Below, in pieces: positions 34,827 through 44,754 of a stretch of DNA of 64,000 nt. The notes beneath the pieces were generated by a model. The model was not told the origin of the DNA, did no database searches, and saw only the letters and a list, made by a program, of their open reading frames with translations. Position 1 is the stretch's first letter, and each line of letters opens with the position of its first letter. The stretch is from Collinsella aerofaciens. GTDB lineage: Bacteria; Actinomycetota; Coriobacteriia; Coriobacteriales; Coriobacteriaceae. Position numbers and translations under genes: made by a program. Where the stretch lies: the NCBI RefSeq assembly GCF_015554145.1, contig NZ_JADNHZ010000003.1, positions 62,001-126,000 of the forward strand. Reading direction: 5' to 3'.

Positions 34827-37640
34827 TTACCCCGTGTTCTGCAATCCTGCCGAGACGCCGGTCACAGTCGAAAGAATCAGGCTCATGTACTCGGCCTTCT
34901 TCTCCTCGGCCATCTCGTCCTGGTTCATGCGCACCTCGCGAAGGGCGCGGACCTGGGCGATGGACAGGGCGTCGACGTAGGGGTTACGCACGCGGACGGC
35001 GCAGCCGAGCACGCGACGACGCTGCAGCGGCCACTCGTCACCGACGATGGCAAGGACCCACTTACGCGTGAGCTGCATCTCGGTGAAGACCTTCTTGGAC
35101 AGATCCTGGCGGTCGCCCAGGTGCAGATACATCTTGGCGATGCGCTGGTCAGTCTTGGCGATCGACATCTCGATGTTGTCGATAAAGGTGCGGAAGAACG
35201 GCCACTCCTGGTAGGCAGCCTTAAGCTGGTCCAGATCGCCAAACTGCTCGCAGGCGGTACCCAGGCCGTACCAAGCGGCCAGATTGATGCGCGCCTGGCT
35301 CCAGCTGAAGATCCACGGAATGGTACGCAGGTCGTCGAGCGACTTGGCACCCAAGCCGCGCTTGGCGGGACGCGAACCGATCGGCAGCAGACCGACCTCG
35401 GTCAGCGGCGTCACGGTCGAGAACCACGGTGTAAAGTCCTCGGTGTTCAGCAGGTCCAGATAGCGCTCGTGGCTTGCGGCGTTGAGCTTGTCGGCCATAT
35501 CCCAGAACTTCTGCGTAGTCTCGGTGTTGGTCTTCTCGGCGCTCGGAGCCGACTGCAAAAGCGTTGCGGCGGCAACGGACTCAACATGGCGCTGAGCCAG
35601 CGTGCGGTTGCCGTAGCGGGCAAAGATGACCTCGCCCTGCTCGGTGAGCTTAAAGAAGCAGTTGACCGAACCCTTGGGCTGCGCCAGCACGGCCTTGTTG
35701 GCCGGACCGCCGCCACGGCCCACGGCACCGCCGCGACCGTGCATGAGCACCAGATCGATATCGTTTTTCTCGGCCCACTTGGCAATGCGCTCCTGCGCGG
35801 AGTGCAGCGCGAGCATGGCCGTGGTAGGACCGGCATCCTTGGAGGAGTCGGAATAGCCCAGCATGACCTCCATGCGGCGGTTGGTCTGGGCAAGGCGCTT
35901 TTGCACCACGGGCAGCGTAAGCATCTGGTCGAGCACGTCGACGCAGTCCTCGAGGTCCTCGAGCTGCTCGAACAGCGGGATCACGTCGAGCTCGGGGACA
36001 TCCTCCTCGTGTGCAAAGGACAGGTGGGCAAGCTCAAAGACGTCGGCCACATGCTGGGCACTCTTGGTGAACGAAATGATGTAGCGGTGCGCCATCTTCT
36101 TGCCGTAACGCTTTTGGATGGAGCCGATAGCGCGGAAGGTGTCGATGACCTCGCGCGTCATGGGCTGCAGGTCGCCATGGATACCGTTCTCGTGGATATC
36201 CTTGAGGGCGCGGGCATGCACCACGGAGTGCTGACGGAACTCCATCTCGACCATATGGAAGCCGAAGGACTCGACCTGCCAGATGATGGTCTGGACCGGG
36301 CCGTAGGCGGCACGGACGGCACCGCAGGCAGCCAGCGAGCGCTGGACGACGCGCAGGTCATCTAGGAACTCATCGGCGCTGTGATACATGGTGTCGGTGA
36401 TACGGCGCACGGTGGCGTTGAGTCGGTCTGCCATGACGAGCATGACGGCGCGATGCGGCTCGTGCTCGGAGATCAGCTCGGCGCGGGCCGTGTACCGAGG
36501 GCTCATCTCGACCTGATGGTTCCACAGGTTGATGAGTTCAGCAGAAGGCTTGCTGTAGGTGGCCTCGAGCGTGAGGTTCCGGCCGATGCGGCGGCACTTG
36601 TCCTCGAGCTTGAGCACCATGTGCGTGAAGTACTTGGCGGCGACCTCGCGGCTCACCTTGGCGGTAACGTTGGGGTTACCGTCGCGGTCGGAACCGATCC
36701 AGCTGCCGGGATGGAAGAACGCCGGGCACAGCGGCGGCACGGTGCCGGCCTTGTCGCCCAGCACCCAGTCGTCAAAACGACGGTAGATGACGGGGATCAC
36801 ATCGAACAGTGTGTTATCGAAGATGTCGATGATGGTATCGGCTTCCTCGACCGGCGTGGGCTTCTTGAGCGCGATGGGGCTCGTGCGCACCAGAGCGTCA
36901 ATCTCCTGCAGCATATGGCGCTCGTTCTCCACCAGGTCGGAGCCGCCCAGGCGCGGACGCTCCTCCAGCAGGTTGGAGATACGGCGAATCTTGCCCTCGA
37001 CGGCCTTACGACGGGCCTCGGTGGGATGTGCGGTAAAGACAGGGTGGAACTCGAGCTTGTCGAGCAGCTCGTTGGCGCCCTCGACACCCATCTCGTTTAC
37101 CAACTGGTGATAGGCGACGGTGAGTTCGTTGGCGGGATCGACCTCGGTATCGGTCGACGCACCTGCCTCGCGCTCGCGCAGCTGCGCCACGCGGTAGTTC
37201 TCCTCCGACAGGTTTGCCAGATGGAAGAAGCTCGTAAAGGCGCGGACAATAACCTGCTGCTTATCGAGCGGCAGGCTGTCAATCAGATCGACGACCTCAC
37301 GAAACGCCACAGCAGTAGGCTCGTCGGCGGTGGGCACGCCCTGCTCGTCGACGGACTCGTCGGCAGCACGGGCGCCGGGATTTCCGGCATTGGCCACAAT
37401 CTCGGCCGTCAGGATCTTGTCGAACAGGTCCGCGATCTCGGGATCATACTCGCTAAGCACACGGCGCTCCAGGCGCAGGAACAGCGCCAAGTTGTCGCGC
37501 AGCTCCTCGGGGATCTCGATCTCGGCGAGACGCTCCCTGGACTCGGCATTCGAGCCGATTCGGTTAACGAGGCGGTTGACCACGGCAGCGACGCGCGCCG
37601 CGGCTTCGGGTACAGACTGGTTGCTTAGGTTCTCAGCCAC
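34827..37640 (-). CDS. ppc: Phosphoenolpyruvate carboxylase
   Basis: About 937 residues. Signature segments are FTAHPTEARRKAVEGKI (catalytic His), GSDRDGNPNVTAKV, MVEMEFRQHSVVHARAL, MLGYSDSSKDAGPTTAML (catalytic Lys region), LMHGRGGAVGRGGGPANKA and the C-terminal NTG. It carboxylates PEP to oxaloacetate, feeding the reductive branch to malate and succinate in an anaerobe. GTG at 37640 follows GGGAGGA at four bases; an ATG four codons earlier sits too close to its own AAGGAGG. The gene ends just before a long hairpin element. Confidence 0.96.
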   Translation of the reverse strand: MAENLSNQSVPEAAARVAAVVNRLVNRIGSNAESRERLAEIEIPEELRDNLALFLRLERRVLSEYDPEIADLFDKILTAEIVANAGNPGARAADESVDEQGVPTADEPTAVAFREVVDLIDSLPLDKQQVIVRAFTSFFHLANLSEENYRVAQLREREAGASTDTEVDPANELTVAYHQLVNEMGVEGANELLDKLEFHPVFTAHPTEARRKAVEGKIRRISNLLEERPRLGGSDLVENERHMLQEIDALVRTSPIALKKPTPVEEADTIIDIFDNTLFDVIPVIYRRFDDWVLGDKAGTVPPLCPAFFHPGSWIGSDRDGNPNVTAKVSREVAAKYFTHMVLKLEDKCRRIGRNLTLEATYSKPSAELINLWNHQVEMSPRYTARAELISEHEPHRAVMLVMADRLNATVRRITDTMYHSADEFLDDLRVVQRSLAACGAVRAAYGPVQTIIWQVESFGFHMVEMEFRQHSVVHARALKDIHENGIHGDLQPMTREVIDTFRAIGSIQKRYGKKMAHRYIISFTKSAQHVADVFELAHLSFAHEEDVPELDVIPLFEQLEDLEDCVDVLDQMLTLPVVQKRLAQTNRRMEVMLGYSDSSKDAGPTTAMLALHSAQERIAKWAEKNDIDLVLMHGRGGAVGRGGGPANKAVLAQPKGSVNCFFKLTEQGEVIFARYGNRTLAQRHVESVAAATLLQSAPSAEKTNTETTQKFWDMADKLNAASHERYLDLLNTEDFTPWFSTVTPLTEVGLLPIGSRPAKRGLGAKSLDDLRTIPWIFSWSQARINLAAWYGLGTACEQFGDLDQLKAAYQEWPFFRTFIDNIEMSIAKTDQRIAKMYLHLGDRQDLSKKVFTEMQLTRKWVLAIVGDEWPLQRRRVLGCAVRVRNPYVDALSIAQVRALREVRMNQDEMAEEKKAEYMSLILSTVTGVSAGLQNTG

Positions 37641-37806
37641 GTTTCCTCCCATTCCTCCTTCTATGCACGTAACATGCGGTATTCATTATAGGCGCTTGCG
37701 AAATACTTTCGACACTGATTGCGCTTTACCACACAAAAGTATTTTCTGCATTGCAAGGGTTTTTGCCCTAAATGGTCGTATTTCTCGGTGGGCGGCATAC
37801 GTAAAT

Positions 37807-37838
37807 GGGGGCATTCCGCATAAAAGCGAAACACCCCC
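37807..37838 (-). terminator. Possible terminator of hisS-side transcription
   Basis: On the minus strand GGGGG-tg-TTTCGC pairs with GCGGAA-tg-CCCCC around a TTTTAT loop. Only ATTTA follows, so it is weak. It lies about 60 bases past the hisS stop in the ppc-hisS gap, which shows nothing else. Confidence 0.4.
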
Positions 37839-37898
37839 GTAACAATCGCTCGCAATGAGCTGGGCACCTCAGCGGCACTACAGCTCAAAAATCATGCG

Positions 37899-39212
37899 CT
37901 ACAGGCGCTCGCGAACCGCCTCGACCACGTTGGCCAGATCGACGAGGGCCTCGTCATGGCTCTCCATGTCGCGCACCTTGACCTTGCCGGCGGCAAGCTC
38001 GTCGCCACCCAGGACCAAAATGAGCTTGGCGCCAACCTTGTCGGCCTGCTTAAACTGAGCTTTGAGCGAACGACCCTGGTAGTCGGCCTCGGTCACGATG
38101 CCAGCGGCACGAAGCTCCTGCGTGATGGCAAAGACGTTCTGGCGCAGCTCCTTGCCGGCATTGGCGACGTAGACGCACGGGGCCTCCTCGGCACCCAGGT
38201 CGCTGCCAAAGGCCTGCAGGGCCAGCAGCGCACGCTCAAAACCGACGGCAAAGCCGACGCCTGCCGTGGGCTTGCCACCCTCGAGCTCGACCAAGCCGTC
38301 ATAGCGACCGCCGCCACCGATGGAACCGACGCCGGCGCCGGGAGCCTCGACCTCAAAGACGGTACGGGTGTAGTAGTCCAAGCCACGCACCAAGGTGGGA
38401 TCCTCGACATACTCGATACCCGCCGCATCCAAATAGCGCTTGACCTGCTCGTAGTGCTCGCGGCACTCATCGCACAAGTTGTCGCCCATCAGCGGTGCGT
38501 CGGCCATGATCTCGCGGCAGTGGTCGTTCTTGCAGTCGAAGGCACGCAGCGGATTGAGCTCGGCGCGCTCGCGGCACTCGTCGCACATCTCGTCGGCGTG
38601 ATCGAGGATAAACTGCTTGACCTGCTCGCGATAGGCCGGACGGCATTGGGCATCGCCCATCGAGTTAATGAGCAGACGGAGCTTGGAAAGATCGAAACCA
38701 AGGCGCTTGTAGAACTCCATGAGCATAATGATGCACTCGGCGTCTGCCGCCGGATCGGGAGCGCCGAGCCACTCGATGCCTACCTGGTGGAACTGGCGCA
38801 GGCGACCCTTCTGGGGACGCTCGCCGCGGAACATGGCCTCGGCGTAGTACGCCTTAAACGGCGTGGAGCCCTGGGGCACCAGATTGTTCTCCACGACGGC
38901 GCGCACCACACCAGCCGTGCCCTCGGGGCGAAGCGCCAGGCGCTGCTTGGGCTTGAGCTTGGTGTCGGTGCCCTCGGTAAAGACGCGCTCCAGGTTGGCG
39001 CCGCTAAAGACGCGGAACATCTCCTTGCGAACGACGTCGGTCGACTGGCCGATGCCGTGGACAAAGACGTCCACCTGCTCGATCGCGGGCGTCTCGATGG
39101 GCTTAAAGCCAAACGGCTCGAACACGCCGGCCGCAATCTGCTGCATCTTTTGCCAGGCGCGCATCTCGGCGCCGATAAGGTCGCGGGTTCCCTCCGCCTT
39201 CTGTGCCTGCAT
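37899..39212 (-). CDS. hisS: Histidyl-tRNA synthetase
   Basis: About 437 residues of a class II HisRS. Motif 1 lies near KPIETPAIEQVDVFVHG, motif 2 is RGERPQKGRLRQFHQVG, the histidine-binding segments are VRGLDYYTRTVFEV and GGGGRYDGLVE, and motif 3 is GVGFAVGFERALLAL; a C-terminal anticodon-binding domain starts near APCVYVANAG. ATG at 39212 has AAAGG seven bases upstream; a TTG two codons earlier is too close to it. The leader upstream (39213-39519) contains three strong hairpins but no T-box signature. Confidence 0.97.
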   Translation of the reverse strand: MQAQKAEGTRDLIGAEMRAWQKMQQIAAGVFEPFGFKPIETPAIEQVDVFVHGIGQSTDVVRKEMFRVFSGANLERVFTEGTDTKLKPKQRLALRPEGTAGVVRAVVENNLVPQGSTPFKAYYAEAMFRGERPQKGRLRQFHQVGIEWLGAPDPAADAECIIMLMEFYKRLGFDLSKLRLLINSMGDAQCRPAYREQVKQFILDHADEMCDECRERAELNPLRAFDCKNDHCREIMADAPLMGDNLCDECREHYEQVKRYLDAAGIEYVEDPTLVRGLDYYTRTVFEVEAPGAGVGSIGGGGRYDGLVELEGGKPTAGVGFAVGFERALLALQAFGSDLGAEEAPCVYVANAGKELRQNVFAITQELRAAGIVTEADYQGRSLKAQFKQADKVGAKLILVLGGDELAAGKVKVRDMESHDEALVDLANVVEAVRERL

Positions 39213-39281
39213 GGGCAAACACCTTTCTTTTGTATCGCGTCATAGGTAGTGGATATTATACGGCACAAAGCAGCAACGCGG

Positions 39282-39481
39282 CGGCGCGTCTGACCGAACG
39301 AGGGTATGGGGACTCGTTCGGCCAGACGCGCCGGCGCGGCAGCCGATTCGTTTTCCTCCGTCCCCAGGGGATCATCACGTGATCCGTAGGGGACGGAGGA
39401 AAGCAGATCATTTTTGTGCGCCCGTGGCCGCCGTGGAAACCGAACGATGGTACGAGCAGCCATTCGGCTCCCAGGGCGGCC
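39282..39481. other. Three consecutive strong hairpins upstream of hisS
   Basis: Hairpin a: a 21-bp stem with one mismatch, 39282-39302 with 39313-39333. Hairpin b: TTTCCTCCGTCCCC (39352-39365) with its exact complement at 39389-39402, enclosing the palindrome ATCACGTGAT. Hairpin c: GGCCGCC (39426-39432) with GGCGGCC (39475-39481) and further imperfect pairing inside. They fill most of the gap between hisS and the MFS remnant; either a leader RNA or intergenic palindromes. Confidence 0.6.
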
Positions 39482-39519
39482 GCAGACAAACGGACAAGCG
39501 GCGATGCGCTTTGGCCTAC

Positions 39520-39928
39520 CTACTCCCCTGCCACGCTCGCGCGCAGCTTGGCAGCGATGGGCTCGGACGCCAGCAGGAACACGAGCATGACCACGGAGCA
39601 CGCCAGGCACACAATCCAGGTGCTCGCAAAGGAGCCCGTGGCATCGAACAGCACGCCCGAGACAATGGCGCCCACGGTGCCGCCGACCATCTCGAGCGAG
39701 GTAATGGTGCCCGTGACCTTACCCAGGTCGGCCATGCCAAACTGCTTAGACGCAGCGATCGTGGGCGTTGGAGATGGTGTACTGCGCAAGGGAAATGCCC
39801 AGGTCGCTGACGATCAACGGCTGGAACAGGCTCATGCAGTTGACGAAAATCGTGTAGCACGTGGCCATGATCACGAAGCCAGAGGCCACCACGAGCCAGC
39901 CGGGGAAGAGCTTACGTTGCTGAGACAT
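39520..39928 (-). pseudogene. MFS transporter remnant with large internal deletion
   Basis: Minus-strand reading begins MSQQRKLFPGWLVVASGFVI, a first MFS helix with a good context, and continues to LAQYTISN. The frame then breaks, and the other frame continues as AASKQFGMADLGKVTGTITS, a C-terminal half with helices (VGGTVGAIVSGVLFDATGSF, WIVCLACSVVMLVFLLA). About 250 residues in the middle are missing relative to a normal MFS protein of some 400 residues, with the join near 39770. It lies 40 bases upstream of the M20 amidohydrolase gene, which may once have been its partner. Confidence 0.8.
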
Positions 39929-39968
39929 GCTGTTCCTTTTTTAAACAAACGAGTAGCAAGATTGGGTG

Positions 39969-41264
39969 CTACCGGTGGTCGGCGATGTAGCCCAAAGCGA
40001 CGGCGGCATAAGCCGCGGCGCCAAGGGGAAGCTCGGCATCGCTAAAACGTGCCTTGGGATGATGCTGAGCAAAATGCTCGTCCGTATCAGTCACGGCAGC
40101 GCCCACGGTAAAGTACGCACTCGGGATCTCGCTCGAGATCAACGCGAAGTCCTCGCTCGCCATGGCGTGGAACAGCGGCAGGAAGGCGGACTTGGGCAGC
40201 ACCGCGCCCACGTAGCCAAGCGACGCCTGCGTCATGCCGTCGTCGAGTACCAGCGGCGGAACATCCGAAAGCGTCTCGATAGTCGCCGGCGTGCGATACG
40301 TTGCGGCCACACCGTTGACGACCTCGGCGATGCGGGTCTTGAGGTGCTCCATGAGCTCGACGTCGAAGCCGCGCAACGTTCCCTCGAGCACGCAGGTGTC
40401 GGGGATGACGTTGGCCGCCAAGCCGCCAGCGAACTTACCCACGGTAAGCGCGACCTCCTTGGCCGCCGGCACCTCACGGGAGATAAGCTCCTGAAGCGCC
40501 AGGTGCACATGCACGCCGGCCGTGATGGGGTCGATGCAGATCTCGGGGCTCGAGCCATGGCCGCCCTTGCCCTGAAGCGTGATGCGAAAACCGTACACGC
40601 CCGAGAGCGCCGGGCTGCCGTAGAGCACCAGGCCAAGCGGCGATTGGCTGTTAACGTGCATGGCGAAGGCGGCCTGGGGACGCGGGTTCTGCAGCAGACC
40701 GTCGGCGATGGCGGCGCGGGCACCCTCAAAAGTTTCCTCGCCCGGTTGGAACAGCAACTTAATCGTGGCGTTGGCGTCGACAAGCTCGGACTCGCGGGCC
40801 TTGAGCAGGCGCGCCGCACCAAGCAGCGCCGTCGCATGCATATCGTGTCCGCATGCGTGCATGCAGCCGTTCGTAGAGGCGAAAGGCTCGCCTGACTCTT
40901 CAGCAACAGGCAGGGCATCCATGTCGCCACGGAGCATGATGACCGTACCGGCCTGTTCGTCCGTGCAGACGCCATTGCCCTGGGCCGCGGCGGCACCGGC
41001 GCCGACAAGGCCCACGACACAGGAACCATCGACGAGCGTGGCAAATGGGATTTCCATCTCGGTCAGGCGCGCTTGAATATACGCAGAGGTCTGTGGGAGG
41101 CTATTACCCAGCTCGGGCATCTGGTGTAAATCGTGTCGCCACGCAGCGAGCTTGTCTGCAAAAGCCTGAGCTTCTGCAACGAGACCGTCACCGATAGCGG
41201 CCTGCGCCGCCGCGGTGGCCTTGGGCGCTGATTGCGGTTGAAGATCGGACTGAGCTGGTGCCAT
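39969..41264 (-). CDS. M20-family metallo-amidohydrolase
   Basis: About 431 residues. WRHDLHQMPELGNSLPQT is the M20D opening; MLRGDMDALPV supplies the bridging region, CMHACGHDMHATALLG the Cys/His metal ligands, FQPGEETFEGARA the catalytic Glu pair, and the dimerisation domain begins near GFRITLQGKGGHGSSP. MASEDFA near the end carries a conserved ligand segment. The family hydrolyses N-acyl amino acids, hippurate or related amides. The first 40 residues are Ala/Gln-rich and probably disordered. ATG at 41264 is preceded by GGAGGG. The substrate is unknown. Confidence 0.85.
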   Translation of the reverse strand: MAPAQSDLQPQSAPKATAAAQAAIGDGLVAEAQAFADKLAAWRHDLHQMPELGNSLPQTSAYIQARLTEMEIPFATLVDGSCVVGLVGAGAAAAQGNGVCTDEQAGTVIMLRGDMDALPVAEESGEPFASTNGCMHACGHDMHATALLGAARLLKARESELVDANATIKLLFQPGEETFEGARAAIADGLLQNPRPQAAFAMHVNSQSPLGLVLYGSPALSGVYGFRITLQGKGGHGSSPEICIDPITAGVHVHLALQELISREVPAAKEVALTVGKFAGGLAANVIPDTCVLEGTLRGFDVELMEHLKTRIAEVVNGVAATYRTPATIETLSDVPPLVLDDGMTQASLGYVGAVLPKSAFLPLFHAMASEDFALISSEIPSAYFTVGAAVTDTDEHFAQHHPKARFSDAELPLGAAAYAAVALGYIADHR

Positions 41265-41349
41265 AAATGCCCTCCAGTAACGTTTTTGCAGTAAGCACTT
41301 TGATAGCGTAAAGCGCAAGGTACAACTTTAAGGGCGAGGCATAAAAAAT

Positions 41350-41368
41350 GCCGCCCCAGGAGGGCGGC
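41350..41368 (-). terminator. Intrinsic terminator of the EamA transporter gene
   Basis: GCCGCCC (41350-41356) pairs with GGGCGGC (41362-41368) around CAGGA. A run of six T follows on the minus strand. Confidence 0.9.
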
Positions 41369-41380
41369 GCAACAAGTTGT

Positions 41381-42364
41381 TTACAATTGCGGGCGCGGCT
41401 TTCGGCGCAAGAAATCGAAATGCGTCTCGCTCAAGATAATCGACAAAAAGATGAGCGCAAAGCCGGCAAGCAGGCGCGAGGTGAGCGCCTCCCCCATCAG
41501 CAGCACCGAGAACAGCACGCCCGAGGGGGACTCCATCGAAAGGAGCAGCGAGCCCGTCGAGGCCGGGACATGCGCCAGGCCGACGTTTTGGATGAGCAGC
41601 GCCACGCACGTGCAGCCCACCGAGAGAAAGACCATCACGCCGATAAAGCTCGGCGTCCACACGGACGCGGGCGCTTGGGTCTCGAACAACAGCGACGAGA
41701 TAAGGCTCAAGACGCCATTGCCCACAAACATCCAAAACGTGATGACGTTGATGTCCATCTTGCGGCCGTACTTGGCGGTCACCGCCATCTGGATAGCGAA
41801 AAAGACCGCGCCGCTCAGCGTGATGACATCTCCGGCATTGAACTCGACGCTATCGAGCGCCACCAGGCCAATGCCCGCCAGGCACAGCAGCGCGGCACCC
41901 AAGTTGTAGCGCGTGAGCTTTTCGCCACTCAGGACGTAGCTCGCAAACGGCACCAAGATGCAGTACGTGCCTGTCAAAAACGCGCTCTTGCCTGCCGTGG
42001 TCTGCGCCAGGCCGATCGTCTGCAGGCCGTAAGCGCCCCACATAAGCGCGCCCATGCCCAGCCCGACGATCAGGTTGCGGGCATTGAAATGAGCGATGAT
42101 GCGCTTATGGAAAATTGCAAACATAACCAGTGATGCCGGGAGAAAGCGAACATAGACCAGCTCGAACACCGGAATGGTGTCGAGTGCGTCCTTCATAGTG
42201 GTAAAGGAGTAGCCCCAGATAATCGCCACCGAAAGCAGTAGAACTTTCCAGAACAACGGCGAGCGTGCGCCGGCACCCCGGGGAATACCACCCGCGCCCA
42301 AATCCTCACGGGCTACAGGGCTATCGGGCATGTTTTCGATTTCGTTGGCAGCGTATTGGGCCAT
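41381..42364 (-). CDS. EamA/DMT-family transporter
   Basis: 327 residues with about ten hydrophobic segments in two EamA repeats: the first from LFWKVLLLSVAIIWGYSFTT to ALLCLAGIGLVALD, the second from LSGAVFFAIQMAVTAKYG to SRLLAGFALIFLSIILSE. The GLAHVPASTGSLLLSMESP motif in the second repeat is typical of the drug/metabolite exporter group. A 35-residue hydrophilic N-terminus precedes the first helix. The substrate cannot be told. GAGGA is seven bases before ATG at 42364. It is a single-gene unit between two terminators. Confidence 0.85.
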   Translation of the reverse strand: MAQYAANEIENMPDSPVAREDLGAGGIPRGAGARSPLFWKVLLLSVAIIWGYSFTTMKDALDTIPVFELVYVRFLPASLVMFAIFHKRIIAHFNARNLIVGLGMGALMWGAYGLQTIGLAQTTAGKSAFLTGTYCILVPFASYVLSGEKLTRYNLGAALLCLAGIGLVALDSVEFNAGDVITLSGAVFFAIQMAVTAKYGRKMDINVITFWMFVGNGVLSLISSLLFETQAPASVWTPSFIGVMVFLSVGCTCVALLIQNVGLAHVPASTGSLLLSMESPSGVLFSVLLMGEALTSRLLAGFALIFLSIILSETHFDFLRRKPRPQL

Positions 42365-42440
42365 GGAACATCCTCGCGCTCAATCTGGGCGTGGTGTCCG
42401 CACGCGCGTGACCGCATGCCGCCTCATGGTCAAATAAAAA

Positions 42441-42470
42441 CGGGGCGCACCGGACCCCCGGTACGCCCCG
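42441..42470 (-). terminator. Intrinsic terminator of the YhgE/Pip gene pair
   Basis: CGGGGCG and CCGG arms pair across ACCC (42441-42470). TTTTTATTTG follows on the minus strand, about 95 bases after the stop at 42565. Confidence 0.88.
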
Positions 42471-42564
42471 CTACTGTAGCAACAACCAGCGTTGCACCGC
42501 AATCCAGCCCACTAAAGCGTCAGCAAAGTGAACCTCGATGTTTTGTCAATGTCACGCTGTTGCA

Positions 42565-44754
42565 CTAAATAAGCTTCGTGCTTTCAAGCTTTTCGATGAT
42601 CCAGTCGTTGGCCTTGATGACCGGGCGGCGGAAGACGACGCCCAGGCCCAGCGACGGAATCAGATAGCTCGCCAAGATACCCAGCTCAACCCAGTACTCC
42701 ATATGGTAGGCGCCAGCCATGGCGGCGTGCATGGCGTTGATGCCGTGGGTAAACGGCAGGAACGGGTAGATCGCCTGGAACACGGGGCCGGTCATCTCGA
42801 TGGGGAACGTGCCGCCCGAACCGCCGACCTGCATGACCAACAGCACGACAGCGAGCGCCTTGCCGATATCGCCAAACGAAACCGTAAGCGTGTAGACGAT
42901 ATTGGAGAACACGAGACTCGCGACCCAGCCCGCCAGCACAAACTGCAGCGGGTTGTCGCACTGAATGCCAAAGAACAGAATGTCGCCCGCGCACACGAGC
43001 GTTGCCTGCAGCAGGGCCAAACCGCCAAAGAACAGGTAACGGCCCAGATAGATCTCGTGCAGGCGTACGGGGATGAGCTCGTTGATGAGCTCGTCGTCGA
43101 CCGAGACCTTCATCATGGCCGCCAGTACGATCGAGCCGACCCAGAGCGACAGAATCGTATAGAACGGCGCCATGGCCGAACCGTAGTTGCGGATCGGATA
43201 GACCGGCTTGCGGTCGAGCGCAACGGGGCCGGAAAGCGACACGGCCAGGCCCTCGGGGTCGTTGCCGATCATCGTCTTGATCGTCGCCAGGTCACCCGAC
43301 ATCAGGGCGCCGTCGAGCTCGTCCTTGAACGCGCTGATCTTGTCCGACGCCTCGCCCAGCTGATCGGAAGCCTTGTTGACCAGCTTTGCGGCCTTGGAGA
43401 GACCCTTTGCCAGCGAACCGGATGCGTCGGTCAGGCCGGCAACAGCGCTATCCAGGTCGCCCGAGATGCCGTCGAGCGAATCCAGAACGCCCGAAATAGT
43501 TTTCTTGAGCTCCTTGGCCTTGACCGAGAACGTGGAATCGTAGTCGGACTTAGCGCCCGAGATGCCCGCCTTGGCATCGGCGATGGCCTGGTCGACCTCG
43601 GCACGCGTGCTGTTGACCTCTGCCATGCTGTCGGAAAGGGACTTTGCGGTTGCCCTCAGGTCGTTGGCATTGTTACGATACTCCGTCGCGATCCTGCCCA
43701 GCGATGTAGCCACAGACTTGAGGCTGTCCTGGAGCTTTTCGTCACTCACCTGATCGGCAAAGCTGCGGAGCTGGTCGGCCGTGTCGTCGATTTCCTTGGC
43801 GCGCGATTCGAGTGCCGACGCGGCTTCGTTGAGCTGGGTCACCGTAACGTTGACATGCTGGTTTGCGGCGTCGAAAGCCTTCGCGAGCTCGGCGGACACG
43901 TTGTCAAACGAGCCCGCACTTCCGTCAATCGCGGCGTTGATGGCGTCGTTGGCGGCCTTGAGTGCTTCCTTGGAATCACTAATGCCGCTCTCGGCGTGCT
44001 CCATCAACTGCTTGGTAGATTCATCGACCTTACCCGTCTGCTGGAGCATACCGCTCGCCGACGTCAACGAATCGGAGGTCGAGCTCAAAATGCCCGCCAG
44101 CGAAGTCGCGTTGGCTTGAACGTCCTGCAGGTCCTCGACCGAATCGCCCAGTGTCGAGGACAGGTTGGCGATAAAGCTGCTGACCTGATCGGTGCTCATG
44201 TAATCGAGCAGGCTGGACACGGTCTTAAGGCCGATGGTCGTGATGGTCTTGGTAAAGGTCTCATTCACCTGGCTCTGGACGGCGCTCGAACCCTTTTCGG
44301 TCACGATCTGGGCGATGGCGTTAGCCTTCTGGTTTTCGTAGAACTCGATGTCGGCGTGCTTCACGTTGGTCGAGAAAAGCGTCATCATGTCGGCGCTAAA
44401 CGTCTTGGGGATAACGACGGCGGCATAGTATGTGCCCGACTTAACGCCCTCAATCGCCTTATCGCGGTCGTTGAGGACAACCCAGTCAAAGTTCTCGTTA
44501 CCGCGCAGGGTCGCCGTCACGTTTTCGCCCACGTTGATCTCGACGGGAATCAGGTCGCTCTCGTAGCCCTCATCGGTGTTGACCACTGCAATCTTAAGGT
44601 TGCCGGTATTGCCGTACGGATCCCAGCTGCCGGCGATGTTAAACCACGCGTACAGGCACGGCACGATAATGAGGCCCATCACGACGACCATGCCGATCAC
44701 GGAGCGAGACACGTTTTGGACATCACGCTTAAACAGGTGCAGGATGTTCTTCAT
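42565..44754 (-). CDS. YhgE/Pip-domain membrane protein (second of pair)
   Basis: 729 residues. One N-terminal helix (IGMVVVMGLIIVPCLYAWFN) is followed by the family signature AGSWDPYGNTGNLKIAVVNT and a large extracytoplasmic region of about 450 residues with Ala/Ser/Lys/Asp-rich heptads (long coiled coil). The C-terminal end is an ABC-2-type five or six helix domain (FYTILSLWVGSIVLAAMMKV onward). Relatives include the lactococcal phage infection protein Pip and Bacillus YhgE; the physiological role is unclear, though some act in export across thick walls. It begins immediately after the stop of its paralogue and shares its promoter. Confidence 0.88.
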   Translation of the reverse strand: MKNILHLFKRDVQNVSRSVIGMVVVMGLIIVPCLYAWFNIAGSWDPYGNTGNLKIAVVNTDEGYESDLIPVEINVGENVTATLRGNENFDWVVLNDRDKAIEGVKSGTYYAAVVIPKTFSADMMTLFSTNVKHADIEFYENQKANAIAQIVTEKGSSAVQSQVNETFTKTITTIGLKTVSSLLDYMSTDQVSSFIANLSSTLGDSVEDLQDVQANATSLAGILSSTSDSLTSASGMLQQTGKVDESTKQLMEHAESGISDSKEALKAANDAINAAIDGSAGSFDNVSAELAKAFDAANQHVNVTVTQLNEAASALESRAKEIDDTADQLRSFADQVSDEKLQDSLKSVATSLGRIATEYRNNANDLRATAKSLSDSMAEVNSTRAEVDQAIADAKAGISGAKSDYDSTFSVKAKELKKTISGVLDSLDGISGDLDSAVAGLTDASGSLAKGLSKAAKLVNKASDQLGEASDKISAFKDELDGALMSGDLATIKTMIGNDPEGLAVSLSGPVALDRKPVYPIRNYGSAMAPFYTILSLWVGSIVLAAMMKVSVDDELINELIPVRLHEIYLGRYLFFGGLALLQATLVCAGDILFFGIQCDNPLQFVLAGWVASLVFSNIVYTLTVSFGDIGKALAVVLLVMQVGGSGGTFPIEMTGPVFQAIYPFLPFTHGINAMHAAMAGAYHMEYWVELGILASYLIPSLGLGVVFRRPVIKANDWIIEKLESTKLI

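Noticed and set aside
39213..39519. T-box riboswitch for hisS
   Set aside because: The leader has hairpins but no AGGGTGG-like T-box or specifier stem that I can find on the minus strand.
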